Below are positions 56,128-64,000 of a stretch of 64,000 nucleotides of DNA, one piece after another. Position 1 is the stretch's first letter. Each line of letters starts with the position of its first letter. Position numbers and translations under genes: made by a program. Where the stretch lies: the NCBI RefSeq assembly GCF_026625785.1, contig NZ_CP113063.1, positions 1,922,001 through 1,986,000 of the forward strand, written 5' to 3'. The notes beneath the pieces were generated by a model. It was not told where the DNA came from. It was given only the letters and a program-made list of their open reading frames with translations, and ran no database searches. This DNA comes from Gordonia sp. SL306 (GTDB lineage Bacteria > Actinomycetota > Actinomycetes > Mycobacteriales > Mycobacteriaceae).

Positions 56128-57240
56128 CTACGCCGTCCGGTCGACGTCCTCGACGATCTGGGGAGCGAACTCGCTCTGAAGACTCCTCAGCAGCGACGCT
56201 CCCTGCGTGACGACGCCCGTCATCAGTTCGTTCACACCTTCGGCTCCGTTGAAGACGGTGAGATTCGACGTGCCGAGGCCCTTGGCGACCTCCCCGACCA
56301 GCGCGGGCAACTGCTCGATGAGCTGCTGGTCGAGCGCGATCCGATTGTGCTTCGCGGCCGCCGCCGAGCCGATCTCGACGGCACGCGCCTCCGCCTCCGC
56401 GATGATCTGGGTACGACGGGCCTCCGCCTCCGCCGGCTTCACCACCTCGGAGATCAGCTCCTGCTCGCGCAGATCGGCCTGGGCCTGGGCCAGCAACGAC
56501 TGTTCGCGAGTGATCTCCTGGCTCACCCGGGCCTGCGCCAGCGGACCCGCCTGGGCCGCCTCGGCGTCGGCCTTGTCGGTCTCGGACTTGATCTGAGCCC
56601 GCTTGATCGCCGTCTCGCGCTCGTAGTCGGCCTGGTTCCGGAGCGACTCCTGCTGAGCCTTCGACGCCTCCTGGTCGGCTCGTGCGCGTTCGACCGCCGC
56701 CTCCCGCTGCACCTTCGCGATGTTCGGGGCCGCGAGAGCGTTGATGTATCCCGAATCCATGTCGTCGATGGACTGGATCTGGAACGAGTCGACGACCAGA
56801 CCGATCGAACCCATCTCCCGCTTCGATGCCTCGAGCACCTGCCGCGCGAGGGTGTCGCGTTCCCGGATGATCTGCTCGACCGTCATCGATCCGACGATCG
56901 ACCGCAGATGGCCGGAGAAGACCTGGCCGGTGAGCTGATTCATCTCGTCCTCCTGCTCCGAGATGAACCGCTGCCCGGCGTTGACGATCGACGCGACGTC
57001 GCTGCCGACCTTGTGCGCGATCACCGCCCGCACGTTCAGCTGGATGCCCTGGGTGGTCACACAGACCTCGCGGATCTGCGCCTCGTGCAACGCCATCGAC
57101 AGGAACCGCACCTTGCGGAGGATCGGCATCACCCACTTGCCGTGGCCGACCACGACGTCGAACGGCGCGCCGCCCTCCTGAGCCTTCTTACCCGAGATCA
57201 GCATCGCCTCATCGGGTTCGGGAACGTAGTAGCCGAGCAT
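56128..57240 (-). CDS. SPFH-domain/flotillin-like protein
   Basis: A 370-aa protein with an SPFH (band-7) head (residues of about 10-190: FDVVVGHGKWVMPILRKVRF) and a long Glu/Ala-rich coiled coil (residues of about 200-330: QREAAVERARADQEASKAQQ and continuing). ATG at 57240 is preceded by GAGGAGG. No clear transmembrane helix, as in flotillins, so anchoring is probably by the head. The NfeD-like gene lies just upstream on the same strand. Likely organises membrane domains. Confidence 0.88.
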   Translation of the reverse strand: MLGYYVPEPDEAMLISGKKAQEGGAPFDVVVGHGKWVMPILRKVRFLSMALHEAQIREVCVTTQGIQLNVRAVIAHKVGSDVASIVNAGQRFISEQEDEMNQLTGQVFSGHLRSIVGSMTVEQIIRERDTLARQVLEASKREMGSIGLVVDSFQIQSIDDMDSGYINALAAPNIAKVQREAAVERARADQEASKAQQESLRNQADYERETAIKRAQIKSETDKADAEAAQAGPLAQARVSQEITREQSLLAQAQADLREQELISEVVKPAEAEARRTQIIAEAEARAVEIGSAAAAKHNRIALDQQLIEQLPALVGEVAKGLGTSNLTVFNGAEGVNELMTGVVTQGASLLRSLQSEFAPQIVEDVDRTA

Positions 57241-57382
57241 GGTGGCCCTCCTCAGTCGCCGGTCGCGCCGCGACATCTCCGGTGCGCGAACACGAATCAT
57301 CTGTTTGACGGCTCATGCTACGGCTCGGTTCCAGGATGTCGTTCGGGCAGACGACACCATGGCCAGGCCGAACGTCGGCGCG

Positions 57383-57586
57383 TCAGGTCGGCAACGGCAG
57401 CCAGCGCTCGACGTCGACGATCCGCCCCGGCCGGACCCCGATCACGAGCACCGTCGCGTCGACATCGATCGGCTCAGCGGCCACCGCGATGAACCGCTCG
57501 GTTCCGCCCGCGAGGCCCAGTTCCACCTCGCCGAGGGATTCCCCGCCCCCGATCGCCAGGGTGACCACGCCGGTCGTCCCGATCAC
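57383..57586 (-). CDS. Small NfeD-like OB-fold protein
   Basis: A 67-aa protein: GTTGVVTLAIGGGESLGEVE, then AVAAEPIDVDATVLVIGV and PGRIVDVERW. This is the beta-barrel of NfeD C-terminal domains without the usual membrane part. The GTG at 57586 is preceded by GGGAG at about 9 bases; the longer open frame above is rejected. It is immediately upstream of the flotillin gene, as in NfeD-flotillin operons. The real length could be longer. Confidence 0.68.
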   Translation of the reverse strand: MIGTTGVVTLAIGGGESLGEVELGLAGGTERFIAVAAEPIDVDATVLVIGVRPGRIVDVERWLPLPT

Positions 57587-57787
57587 CGCAGCACACTCCC
57601 AGCCGCCTCGCGGTCGACCATCGGGCACACAACACCGTCCACCGTGCGCACTTTCTCGTCGACCGTGCGCGAACGCTCGACGGGCAGGACCCAACTGCAC
57701 GATCGGCGAGGATCTGCGCACGATCGGCGAAGATGTGTACCCGCTCGGCGGGCGACTCGGGTCCCGCTGGTCGCGCGGGTCACCGGA

Positions 57788-58261
57788 TCAGGCGACCTCG
57801 ACGATGAGCTCGACCTCCACGGGCGCGCCCATCGGCAGCTCGGCGACACCGACTGCGGAGCGGGCGTGGACGCCCATCTCGCCGAAGATCTCCCCGAGGA
57901 GGTCGGAGGCACCGTTGATGACACCGGGCTGACCGGTGAACCCGTGCGCGGAGGCGACGAAGCCCACCACCTTGACGATGCGCACGACCGAATCGATACC
58001 GACCAGACCGTCGACGGCGGCAAGCGCGTTCAGGGCGCACTGGCGGGCGGCGACGTTGGCCTGATCCGGGTCGACGACCCCCTCCGCACCCTCGTGCACC
58101 TTGCCCGCGACGTCGAGCTCACCGGCCACGATCGGCAGCTGCCCAGCCGTGTAGACGAGGTTCCCGGTCCGCACCGCGGGTACGTAACTCGCGACCGGCG
58201 AGACCACCGGGGGCAGTTCGATACCGAGCTCGGCCAGGCGCTGGGTCCATGTACCTGCCAT
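57788..58261 (-). CDS. RidA-family protein (Rv3678c-like)
   Basis: A 157-aa trimeric-fold enamine/imine deaminase relative. RTGNLVYTAGQLPIVAGELD is the family's N-terminal segment; the C-terminal ends AELPMGAPVEVELIVEVA with the usual P-x-G/A-P-V-E-x-E. In RidA these proteins clear reactive 2-aminoacrylate. ATG at 58261. It lies five bases after the DUF4177 stop. Confidence 0.9.
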   Translation of the reverse strand: MAGTWTQRLAELGIELPPVVSPVASYVPAVRTGNLVYTAGQLPIVAGELDVAGKVHEGAEGVVDPDQANVAARQCALNALAAVDGLVGIDSVVRIVKVVGFVASAHGFTGQPGVINGASDLLGEIFGEMGVHARSAVGVAELPMGAPVEVELIVEVA

Positions 58262-58266
58262 CGGTG

Positions 58267-58431
58267 CTATCCCTTCGGCCGCTTCAGGTAGGCGACGTGC
58301 TGCTCACCGGTCGGGCCGGCCAGCACGCTGACCAGTTCCCAGCCGTCTGCGCCCCACTGATCCAGGATCTGCTTGGTGGCGTGCGTCAACAACGGCACGG
58401 TCACGTACTCCCACGCGGTCACTTCACTCAT
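58267..58431 (-). CDS. DUF4177 small protein, 54 aa
   Basis: A short gene not long enough for typical ORF cut-offs. MSEVTAWEYVTVPLLTHATK, then QWGADGWELVSVLAGP and HVAYLKRP: the WEYV...GWELV pattern is the DUF4177 fold. Stop (TAG) is at 58267-58269, five bases before the RidA ATG, so the two are coupled. The ATG at 58431 is 44 bp from the divergent ATPase gene start. Function unknown. It matches the small gene between Rv3678c and Rv3679. Confidence 0.85.
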   Translation of the reverse strand: MSEVTAWEYVTVPLLTHATKQILDQWGADGWELVSVLAGPTGEQHVAYLKRPKG

Positions 58432-58474
58432 GGACCCACCCTAACGGGTCGAGGGTTGTCGATATGGTGATGCA

Positions 58475-59500
58475 GTGGTGAACCAAACACCGGCCGACGA
58501 CGCCGGGCACGCCAACGAATGGCCCGAGTCCGCCGAGCGCGCCCGCCTGCACTTCGTGTCCGGTAAGGGCGGCACCGGCAAGACCACCGTCGCCGCCGCC
58601 CTGGCTCTCGCCCTGGCCGCCGATGGCAAGAAGGTCCTCCTCGTGGAATGCGAAGGCCGCCAAGGCATCGCACAGCTCTTCGACATGCCTCCGCTGCCGC
58701 CGAACGACACACGGATCGCCACCGCCTCGGGCGGCGGCGAGGTGTCGGCGCTCGCGCTCGACATCGAACACGCCCTCCTCGAGTACCTCGACATGTTCTA
58801 CAACCTCGGATTCGCCGGTCGCGCGATGAAGCGCATCGGCGCCATCGACTTCGTCACCACCGTCGCGCCAGGACTCCGCGACGTCCTCATCACGGGCAAG
58901 ATCAAGGAACGGATCATCCACACCGACAAGCAGGGCAGACGCGTCTATGACGCGGTCGTCGTCGACGCCCCGCCGACCGGCCGGATCGGGAACTTCCTCG
59001 ACGTGACCAAGGCGATGGCCGACATCGCCAAGACCGGGCCGATCCGCAACCAGAGTGATGGTGTGGTGAAACTCCTGCATTCCGAGGACACCGTCATCCA
59101 TCTGGTCACCCTGCTCGAGGCGATGCCCATCCAGGAGACCGTCGAGGCCGTGACGGAGCTGCGCGAGAAGGACCTGACGATCGGCACGCTCATCATCAAC
59201 CGCGTGAGTCCGACCCATCTGCCCGCCGGCTTCATCGACGAGATCGCCGAGAGCCGGATCGATGCGCCCCGGGTGCTCGAGCATCTGACCGCGGCAGGCA
59301 TGCACGTCTCGGACGAGGACCTGGCAGGCCTGCTCACCGAGACCATCGAACACGCGACACGATTGCAGGCCCAGCAGGTGGCCAAGGCGCAACTCGACGA
59401 CGTGGAGTTGCCAACCCTGGAGTTGCCGACACTCGGCGACGGCATCGATCTCGGGGCGATCTACGAACTCGCCAACCTCTTGCAGAAGGCAGGTGCCTAG
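58475..59500 (+). CDS. ArsA/Get3-like ATPase, first of pair (Rv3679/BagA-like)
   Basis: A 341-aa soluble ATPase. The deviant P-loop is FVSGKGGTGKTTVAAALALA; switch regions near VVDAPPTGRIGNFLDV. Two-subunit pair with the next gene, which follows the stop at once (TAG then ATG). As I recall, the mycobacterial pair (BagA/BagB) forms a heterodimer related to ArsA and helps with stress tolerance. GTG at 58475 or 58478. Confidence 0.92.
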   Translation: MVNQTPADDAGHANEWPESAERARLHFVSGKGGTGKTTVAAALALALAADGKKVLLVECEGRQGIAQLFDMPPLPPNDTRIATASGGGEVSALALDIEHALLEYLDMFYNLGFAGRAMKRIGAIDFVTTVAPGLRDVLITGKIKERIIHTDKQGRRVYDAVVVDAPPTGRIGNFLDVTKAMADIAKTGPIRNQSDGVVKLLHSEDTVIHLVTLLEAMPIQETVEAVTELREKDLTIGTLIINRVSPTHLPAGFIDEIAESRIDAPRVLEHLTAAGMHVSDEDLAGLLTETIEHATRLQAQQVAKAQLDDVELPTLELPTLGDGIDLGAIYELANLLQKAGA

Positions 59501-60619
59501 ATGCCGCTGGACCTGAAGATGGGCTCGGTGCTCACCGATCCCGCCACCCGCGTGGTCATCTGTTGCGGCGCGGGCGGGGTCGGCAAGACCACCACCGCCG
59601 CCGCCATGGCGCTGTACGCCGCCGAACAGGGCCGGACCGTCGCGGTACTCACCATCGACCCGGCCCGCCGGCTGGCGCAGTCGCTGGGCATGTCCGAGCT
59701 CACCAACGATCCGCAGCCGGTGGACATCGGCGCGGCCAACGGGTCCGGCGATCCGGGCGCCGGTTCCCTCGACGCGATGATGCTCGACATGAGACGCACC
59801 TTCGACGAGATGGTGCTGGAGTACTCCTCACCCGACCGGGCGGCCGCGATCATGGAGAACTCCTTCTATCAGACGATGGCGTCGTCGTTCTCCGGGACGC
59901 AGGAGTACATGGCGATGGAGAAGCTCGGCAAGCTGCTAGAGCGGGACCACTGGGACCTCATCATCGTCGACACCCCGCCGTCACGGAACGCCCTCGACTT
60001 CCTCGACGCACCGCAACGGCTCGGCTCGTTCCTGTCGGGACGGCTGATGAAGGTGCTCGTCGGCGGTGGCCGCGGCGTGGGCCGGATGGTCACCGGCGCG
60101 ATGAGTCTGGCGATGCGCGGTGTCTCGACGATCATCGGCGGTGACATGCTGCGCGACGTCGCGATGTTCGTGCAGTCGCTCGACTCCATGTTCGGCGGTT
60201 TCCAGGACCGGGCGCTCAAGACCTACGAGTTGCTCAAGCAGCCCGGCACCCAGTTCGCGGTGGTCGCGGCGGCCGAACCGGACGCGCTACGTGAGGCGGC
60301 ATTCTTCGTCGACCGCCTCTCGGAGGAGTCGATGCCGCTCGCGGGCCTGATCCTCAACCGCACCCACCCCAATCTGACGTCGATCTCTGAGTCGTCGGCC
60401 CGTGCGGCCCTCGAGAGCGTCGACGACGAACTGACCCGTGGCGTTCTCGAGATCCACTCCGAGCGTGCGGCCAGGGGCAAGCGGGAACTCCACCTGCTGC
60501 AACGGTTCACCGCATCGCACCCCGCCGTGCCGATCGTCGGGGTCCCGTCCCTGCCGTTCGAGGTGGCCGACGCCGTCGCGCTGCGCGCCGTCGCCGAGCA
60601 GATCGTCAGCCGCGGCTGA
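59501..60619 (+). CDS. ArsA/Get3-like ATPase, second of pair (Rv3680/BagB-like)
   Basis: A 372-aa ATPase with P-loop [31 protein letters not shown] (switch), and [14 protein letters not shown]. No ArsD partner and no transporter next door, so arsenite export is unlikely. It is translated from the ATG directly after the first ATPase stop. Ends at a hairpin shared with the convergent whiB gene. Confidence 0.92.
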   Translation: MPLDLKMGSVLTDPATRVVICCGAGGVGKTTTAAAMALYAAEQGRTVAVLTIDPARRLAQSLGMSELTNDPQPVDIGAANGSGDPGAGSLDAMMLDMRRTFDEMVLEYSSPDRAAAIMENSFYQTMASSFSGTQEYMAMEKLGKLLERDHWDLIIVDTPPSRNALDFLDAPQRLGSFLSGRLMKVLVGGGRGVGRMVTGAMSLAMRGVSTIIGGDMLRDVAMFVQSLDSMFGGFQDRALKTYELLKQPGTQFAVVAAAEPDALREAAFFVDRLSEESMPLAGLILNRTHPNLTSISESSARAALESVDDELTRGVLEIHSERAARGKRELHLLQRFTASHPAVPIVGVPSLPFEVADAVALRAVAEQIVSRG

Positions 60620-60656
60620 CAGCTCCCTCCCGAACGACTCCCTCCCGAACGACGAC

Positions 60657-60684
60657 GATGGCCGGCCCCAAGGGACCGGCCATC
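60657..60684. terminator. Hairpin between BagB-like and whiB genes
   Basis: GATGGCCGG (60657-60665) pairs with CCGGCCATC (60676-60684). It follows a tandem 15-bp repeat (CTCCCTCCCGAACGA twice, 60624-60652). Sits between convergent genes. Confidence 0.7.
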
Positions 60685-60714
60685 AGTCTCGTGCGACTGT
60701 CGTTCGTCGGTGGG

Positions 60715-61029
60715 TCACACCGCGTCGGCGCGCTGTCGGCGTCGTTGGGCGTCGAAGAATGCCGCCCAAGACGTGACCTCGGGATGCTGCCGGAGCAACG
60801 CCCGCCGCTGCCGCTCGGTCATGCCGCCCCAGACCCCGAACTCGACTCGGTTGTCGAGGGCATCGGCACCACATTCGAGCTGCACCGGGCAGTGCCGGCA
60901 GATCGTTGCGGCCTTGCGCTGGGCCGCTCCGCGAACGAACAGGTCGTCGGGGTTTCCTCCCCGGCATCGAGCTTGTGACACCCACATCAACCGAGCGTCA
61001 TCTCCGGTGGAAACTGCCGCAATCGCCAT
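60715..61029 (-). CDS. whiB4: WhiB4-type iron-sulfur regulator
   Basis: A 104-aa (from ATG 61029) WhiB protein. Four cysteines: ARCRGG, then ICRHCPVQLEC (C-x2-C-x5-C), binding a 4Fe-4S cluster; followed by VEFGVWGGMTERQRRALLR, the WhiB DNA/sigma-binding turn. The frame opens to 61173, and a GTG about 14 codons upstream of the ATG is possible. The position before ponA2 matches Rv3681c (redox regulator). It is divergent from ponA2. Confidence 0.93.
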   Translation of the reverse strand: MAIAAVSTGDDARLMWVSQARCRGGNPDDLFVRGAAQRKAATICRHCPVQLECGADALDNRVEFGVWGGMTERQRRALLRQHPEVTSWAAFFDAQRRRQRADAV

Positions 61030-61376
61030 CCGCCGACCCCTGTCTGTCGTTGTGTCCCGCCGGGTCGTCACGCGTTCTCTGCCACGACTCCGACGTCCCT
61101 GACCGTGAACATTTCTCACCCAACTGAAGCATTTGCGCTGGTCACGGCTCCCGCAGCACTGGGCGCGCTTCACATCCCCGAGGGAATGTTAAGTGAGTCA
61201 CATTCTGCACTCAATTTAAGGATCTGTGCATGGGAGCGCAACCCCTGGAGCAAAGAAAATGGCACCATCGTCCAAACAAGTGACATCAACGCAGGTCAAC
61301 TGCCCCGTTCGCCGCGCGCGACCCCCCGTGACCCGTGGTCGGACGATGTTGCACCCATCGCACGTATCCTGTGCGT
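61030..61376. other. Divergent promoter region whiB4 / ponA2
   Basis: 347 bp. Two small dyads: GTGA-N7-TCAC at 61105-61119 and GTGAGTCAC at 61193-61201. The first has one base more than the CRP spacing. The middle (61190-61260) is AT-richer than average. No gene with a ribosome site found. Confidence 0.5.
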
Positions 61377-63827
61377 GTGCCGATCTCGAAGAAGCTGTGG
61401 CCGCTGGCCGGAGCCTGCCTGTTGGCAGGCGTGTTGGTGGCCGGTCTGTTGTACCCGGTCGCAAGCGGTATGGGCGTGGTGTCCAACCGTGCGGCCTCCG
61501 CCGTCGAAAATGTCTCATCGGAGCTGCTCAACGGCACTCTGCCGGAGGTCACCACGATGACCGACTCGGCGGGCACACCGATAGCCGTGCTCTACGACCA
61601 GTACCGCTATCAGGTCGGCTACAACGACATCTCGCCGGACATGATCCGCGCGATCATCTCCATCGAGGATCGCCGGTTCCTCGAACACGACGGCGTCGAC
61701 TGGAAGGGCACCATCCGCGCCGCGCTCAAGAACTCGTCGTCGGGCGAGGTGCAGCAGGGCGCCTCGACACTCGATCAGCAGTACATCAAGAACTACCAAC
61801 TCCTGGTCCTCGCGCGCACCGAGGCCGACCGGCAGGCTGCGATCGAGACCACCCCGGCGCGCAAGCTGCGTGAGGTCCGCATGGCGCTGACCATGGAACA
61901 GTCGCTGACCGACCAGGCGAAACGGGACAAGGGCCTCGACGACGCGGCGGCCAAGCAAGAGGCGAAGAAACAGATCGTCACCCGCTACCTGAACGTGGTG
62001 CCGTTCGGCAACAACGCCTACGGCATCGAGGCGGCGGCCCAGACCTATTTCGGCAAGCACGCGAAGGACCTGGCCGTAGAACAGGCGGCCATGCTGGCCG
62101 GCATGGTGCAGTCGAGCTCGTCCCTCGACCCGTACACCAATCCGGAAGCCGCGACCAAGCGGCGGAACACCGTCCTCGACACGATGATCCAGAACTTCCC
62201 GGATCGCCGCACGGAGCTCGTGGCGGCCAAGGCGAAGCCACTCGGTGTGGTGCCCAATCCACAGACCCCGACGCAGGGCTGTATCGGGGCCGACAACAAC
62301 GGGTTCTTCTGTGACTACGCGTTGCAGTTCCTCGCCGAGAACGGCATGTCCCGCGACTCGGTGGCACGCGGCGGCTACGTGATCCGCACCACCCTCGACC
62401 CCGATGTCCAGCGGTCGACGATACGGGCCGTCAAGGCACAGGCGAATCCCGATTCCGACGGTGTCGCCGACGTGATGAGCGCGATCCGCCCCGGCAAGAA
62501 ATCGCACGACATCCTGGCGATGGCCTCGAGCCGCGACTACGGGCTCAACCTCAAGGCAGGCCAAACCGTGCAGTCACAGCCGTTCTCGATGGTCGGTGAC
62601 GGCGCCGGATCGGTGTTCAAGATCTTCACCACCGCGGCAGCGATGGAGAAGGGGCTCGGCCTCGCCTCCAACATCCAGGTACCCGGCTTCGTCGCGCTCG
62701 AGGGCATGGGCAACAGCAGCGGGTCCAACGGCTGCCCGGCGAACTCGTACTGCGTCAAGAACGACGGCAAGTATCCCGCTTCGATGTCGGTGACGAACGC
62801 GCTCGCGCAGTCCCCCAACACGGCCTTCGTCAAGCTGCTGCAGCAGGTCGGTGTGAAGCCGGCAGTCGACATGGCCGTGCGTCTCGGGTTGCGGTCCTAC
62901 ACCGTGCCCGGCTCGTCGGGCTACGGCGACAAGAGCATGGCCACCTACGTGAAGGAAGGCAACTTCGGCTCGTTCACGCTGGGGCCGCTCCCCGTCAACG
63001 GTCTCGAGTTGTCGAATGTCGCCGCCACTCTGGCCTCCGGCGGCACCTGGTGTCCGCCGAACCCGATCGCGTCCATCAGCCGCATCAAGCGCGATCAGTA
63101 CGGCAATCCGGTGCTCGGGCCCGACGGCAAGCCGGCGATGACCGCCGTCCCGTTCAACCCGCCGCCGTGCGAGCAAGCCGTCGAGGAAGGCCTCGCCAAC
63201 ACGCTCGCCAACGGCCTGAGCCACGACGACAAGGGTGGCGGCACCTCCGCGGGCGCCGCCGGGTCCGCGGGCTGGACCCTGCCGGTCTCCGGTAAGACGG
63301 GTACCACCGAGTCGCATCGTTCGTCGGCGTTCCTGGGCTTCACCAACAACATCGCCGGCTCCTCGTACGTCTACAACGACGGCCCGAACCCGACCGGCAT
63401 CTGCAGCGGCCCGCTGCGACAGTGCTATGACGGCGACCTGTACGGCGGTATGGAGCCCGCGCGCACCTGGTACGCGGCGATGAAGCCGGTGGCCACCAAG
63501 TTCGGGCCGGTACGTCTTCCGCCGACCGATCCGCGCTTCATGGCCGGTAACGACCGCGGGCGGATCCCCTCGGTCAGCGGTCTGCCGGCCAGCGACGCGA
63601 CGTCGCGACTGCAGCGCGCCGGGTTCAAGGTGAACCAGCTCGACGTCGACAGCAACCGTCCGCAGGGCACGGTGGTGTTCACGGCGCCGTCGGATTCGGC
63701 GATGCCGGGCAGCGTGGTGACCATCTACGTCAGCAACGGCCGACGCGACGAAGGTGACAAGGGGCCGACCGAGACGACGGTGCAGGTCCCGGGCGTAGGG
63801 CCGGTGGTGATCCAACTGCCGGGCTGA
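61377..63827 (+). CDS. ponA2: Class A penicillin-binding protein PonA2
   Basis: A bifunctional peptidoglycan synthase of 816 aa. A single N-terminal transmembrane helix (LWPLAGACLLAGVLVAGLLY). Glycosyltransferase domain: ISIEDRRFLEHDGVDWKG and QGASTLDQQYIKN. Transpeptidase: GAGSVFKIFTTA (SxxK), SPNTAF (SxN) and SGKTGTTESH (KTG). A single PASTA domain at the end (RIPSVSGLPASDATSRLQRA). GTG at 61377 or 61371; upstream frame is rejected. Divergent from whiB4. Confidence 0.95.
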   Translation: MPISKKLWPLAGACLLAGVLVAGLLYPVASGMGVVSNRAASAVENVSSELLNGTLPEVTTMTDSAGTPIAVLYDQYRYQVGYNDISPDMIRAIISIEDRRFLEHDGVDWKGTIRAALKNSSSGEVQQGASTLDQQYIKNYQLLVLARTEADRQAAIETTPARKLREVRMALTMEQSLTDQAKRDKGLDDAAAKQEAKKQIVTRYLNVVPFGNNAYGIEAAAQTYFGKHAKDLAVEQAAMLAGMVQSSSSLDPYTNPEAATKRRNTVLDTMIQNFPDRRTELVAAKAKPLGVVPNPQTPTQGCIGADNNGFFCDYALQFLAENGMSRDSVARGGYVIRTTLDPDVQRSTIRAVKAQANPDSDGVADVMSAIRPGKKSHDILAMASSRDYGLNLKAGQTVQSQPFSMVGDGAGSVFKIFTTAAAMEKGLGLASNIQVPGFVALEGMGNSSGSNGCPANSYCVKNDGKYPASMSVTNALAQSPNTAFVKLLQQVGVKPAVDMAVRLGLRSYTVPGSSGYGDKSMATYVKEGNFGSFTLGPLPVNGLELSNVAATLASGGTWCPPNPIASISRIKRDQYGNPVLGPDGKPAMTAVPFNPPPCEQAVEEGLANTLANGLSHDDKGGGTSAGAAGSAGWTLPVSGKTGTTESHRSSAFLGFTNNIAGSSYVYNDGPNPTGICSGPLRQCYDGDLYGGMEPARTWYAAMKPVATKFGPVRLPPTDPRFMAGNDRGRIPSVSGLPASDATSRLQRAGFKVNQLDVDSNRPQGTVVFTAPSDSAMPGSVVTIYVSNGRRDEGDKGPTETTVQVPGVGPVVIQLPG

Positions 63828-63890
63828 GTCACCCGGGGGCCGGAGAAAACCCGTGGGTGCCGCGGGCGTGGCACTGCGTATCCTGAGTGA

Positions 63891-64000
63891 ATGGTTCACG
63901 TCGACAACGCCCTCGCGGGCCGAATCACCTCAGCGGGCCTGACCTCCTCGGCAGCGGTGCGCGCAGCCGGCGGACTGGCCGGCCTGGCCGCCGCGGGTCT
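63891..64000 (+). CDS. Start of a metallophosphoesterase-like gene (3' end cut)
   Basis: Only about 36 codons are visible: MVHVDNALAGRITSAGLTSS then Ala/Gly-rich AAVRAAGGLAGLAAAG. The ATG has no strong ribosome site but the window-edge frame stays open. Position after ponA2 fits Rv3683 (metallophosphoesterase) in mycobacteria; no active-site motif is visible yet. The identity is from synteny only. Confidence 0.55.
   Translation, partial: MVHVDNALAGRITSAGLTSSAAVRAAGGLAGLAAAG

Overview
This high-GC window reads as a chromosome segment of a mycolic-acid actinobacterium, most likely Gordonia or a close relative. The evidence is gene content and gene order. From about 17 kb to the right end the genes follow, with gaps, the M. 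tuberculosis order Rv3644c to Rv3683 as I remember it (holB, adenylate cyclase, topA, cspA, DUF1998 helicase, tad pilus genes, HAD phosphatase, acs, marP, nth, crp, bagA/bagB, whiB4, ponA2). A GjpA-type porin and cultinase-like secreted lipases fit Gordonia. No plasmid, phage or CRISPR hallmark was seen. Layout: 0-5 kb holds a truncated dTDP-glucose 4,6-dehydratase, an alpha/beta hydrolase, galE and a DUF6541 membrane protein (nucleotide-sugar and envelope genes). 5-11.7 kb is metabolic and accessory: a GntR regulator and MFS pump divergent from malic enzyme, a PCD-VOC fusion, an ASCH-like protein, and an AraC/VOC pair, then a secreted lipase. 11.7-15.4 kb is a translationally coupled cassette of lower GC (EspC-like small protein, 815-aa TPR-region protein, lipoprotein) beside tRNA-Thr(CGU). 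15.7-27.3 kb is mostly core: a small acidic protein, LysR, holB, adenylate cyclase, topA, cspA and a helicase. 27.3-36 kb is accessory: an F420-type oxidoreductase with TetR, two large LuxR ATPases whose 3' ends overlap, and the porin with a repetitive tail. 36-41 kb is a complete-looking tad/Flp operon. 41-44.5 kb has a lipase, a HAD phosphatase, a structured intergenic region that is probably the Ms1/MTS2823 small RNA locus, and a Fic-like protein with a degraded motif. 44.8-64 kb runs from acs through a HEAT/MerR-HEAT operon, the marP-nudix-tlpA-nth operon, crp, a NfeD/flotillin pair, RidA with a 54-aa DUF4177 protein, paired ArsA-type ATPases, whiB4, ponA2 and the start of a phosphoesterase gene. 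Working links: the window carries a cAMP circuit, with a cyclase at 18.3 kb, CRP at 54.5 kb, and near-consensus CRP sites ahead of the putative Ms1 RNA and ahead of acs. The least described elements are the MerR-HEAT/HEAT operon with its 23-bp dyad in a 19-bp-spacer promoter, the EspC-like cassette, and the noncoding stretch at 43.1-43.8 kb. All family names and synteny come from reading and memory; no database search was run.
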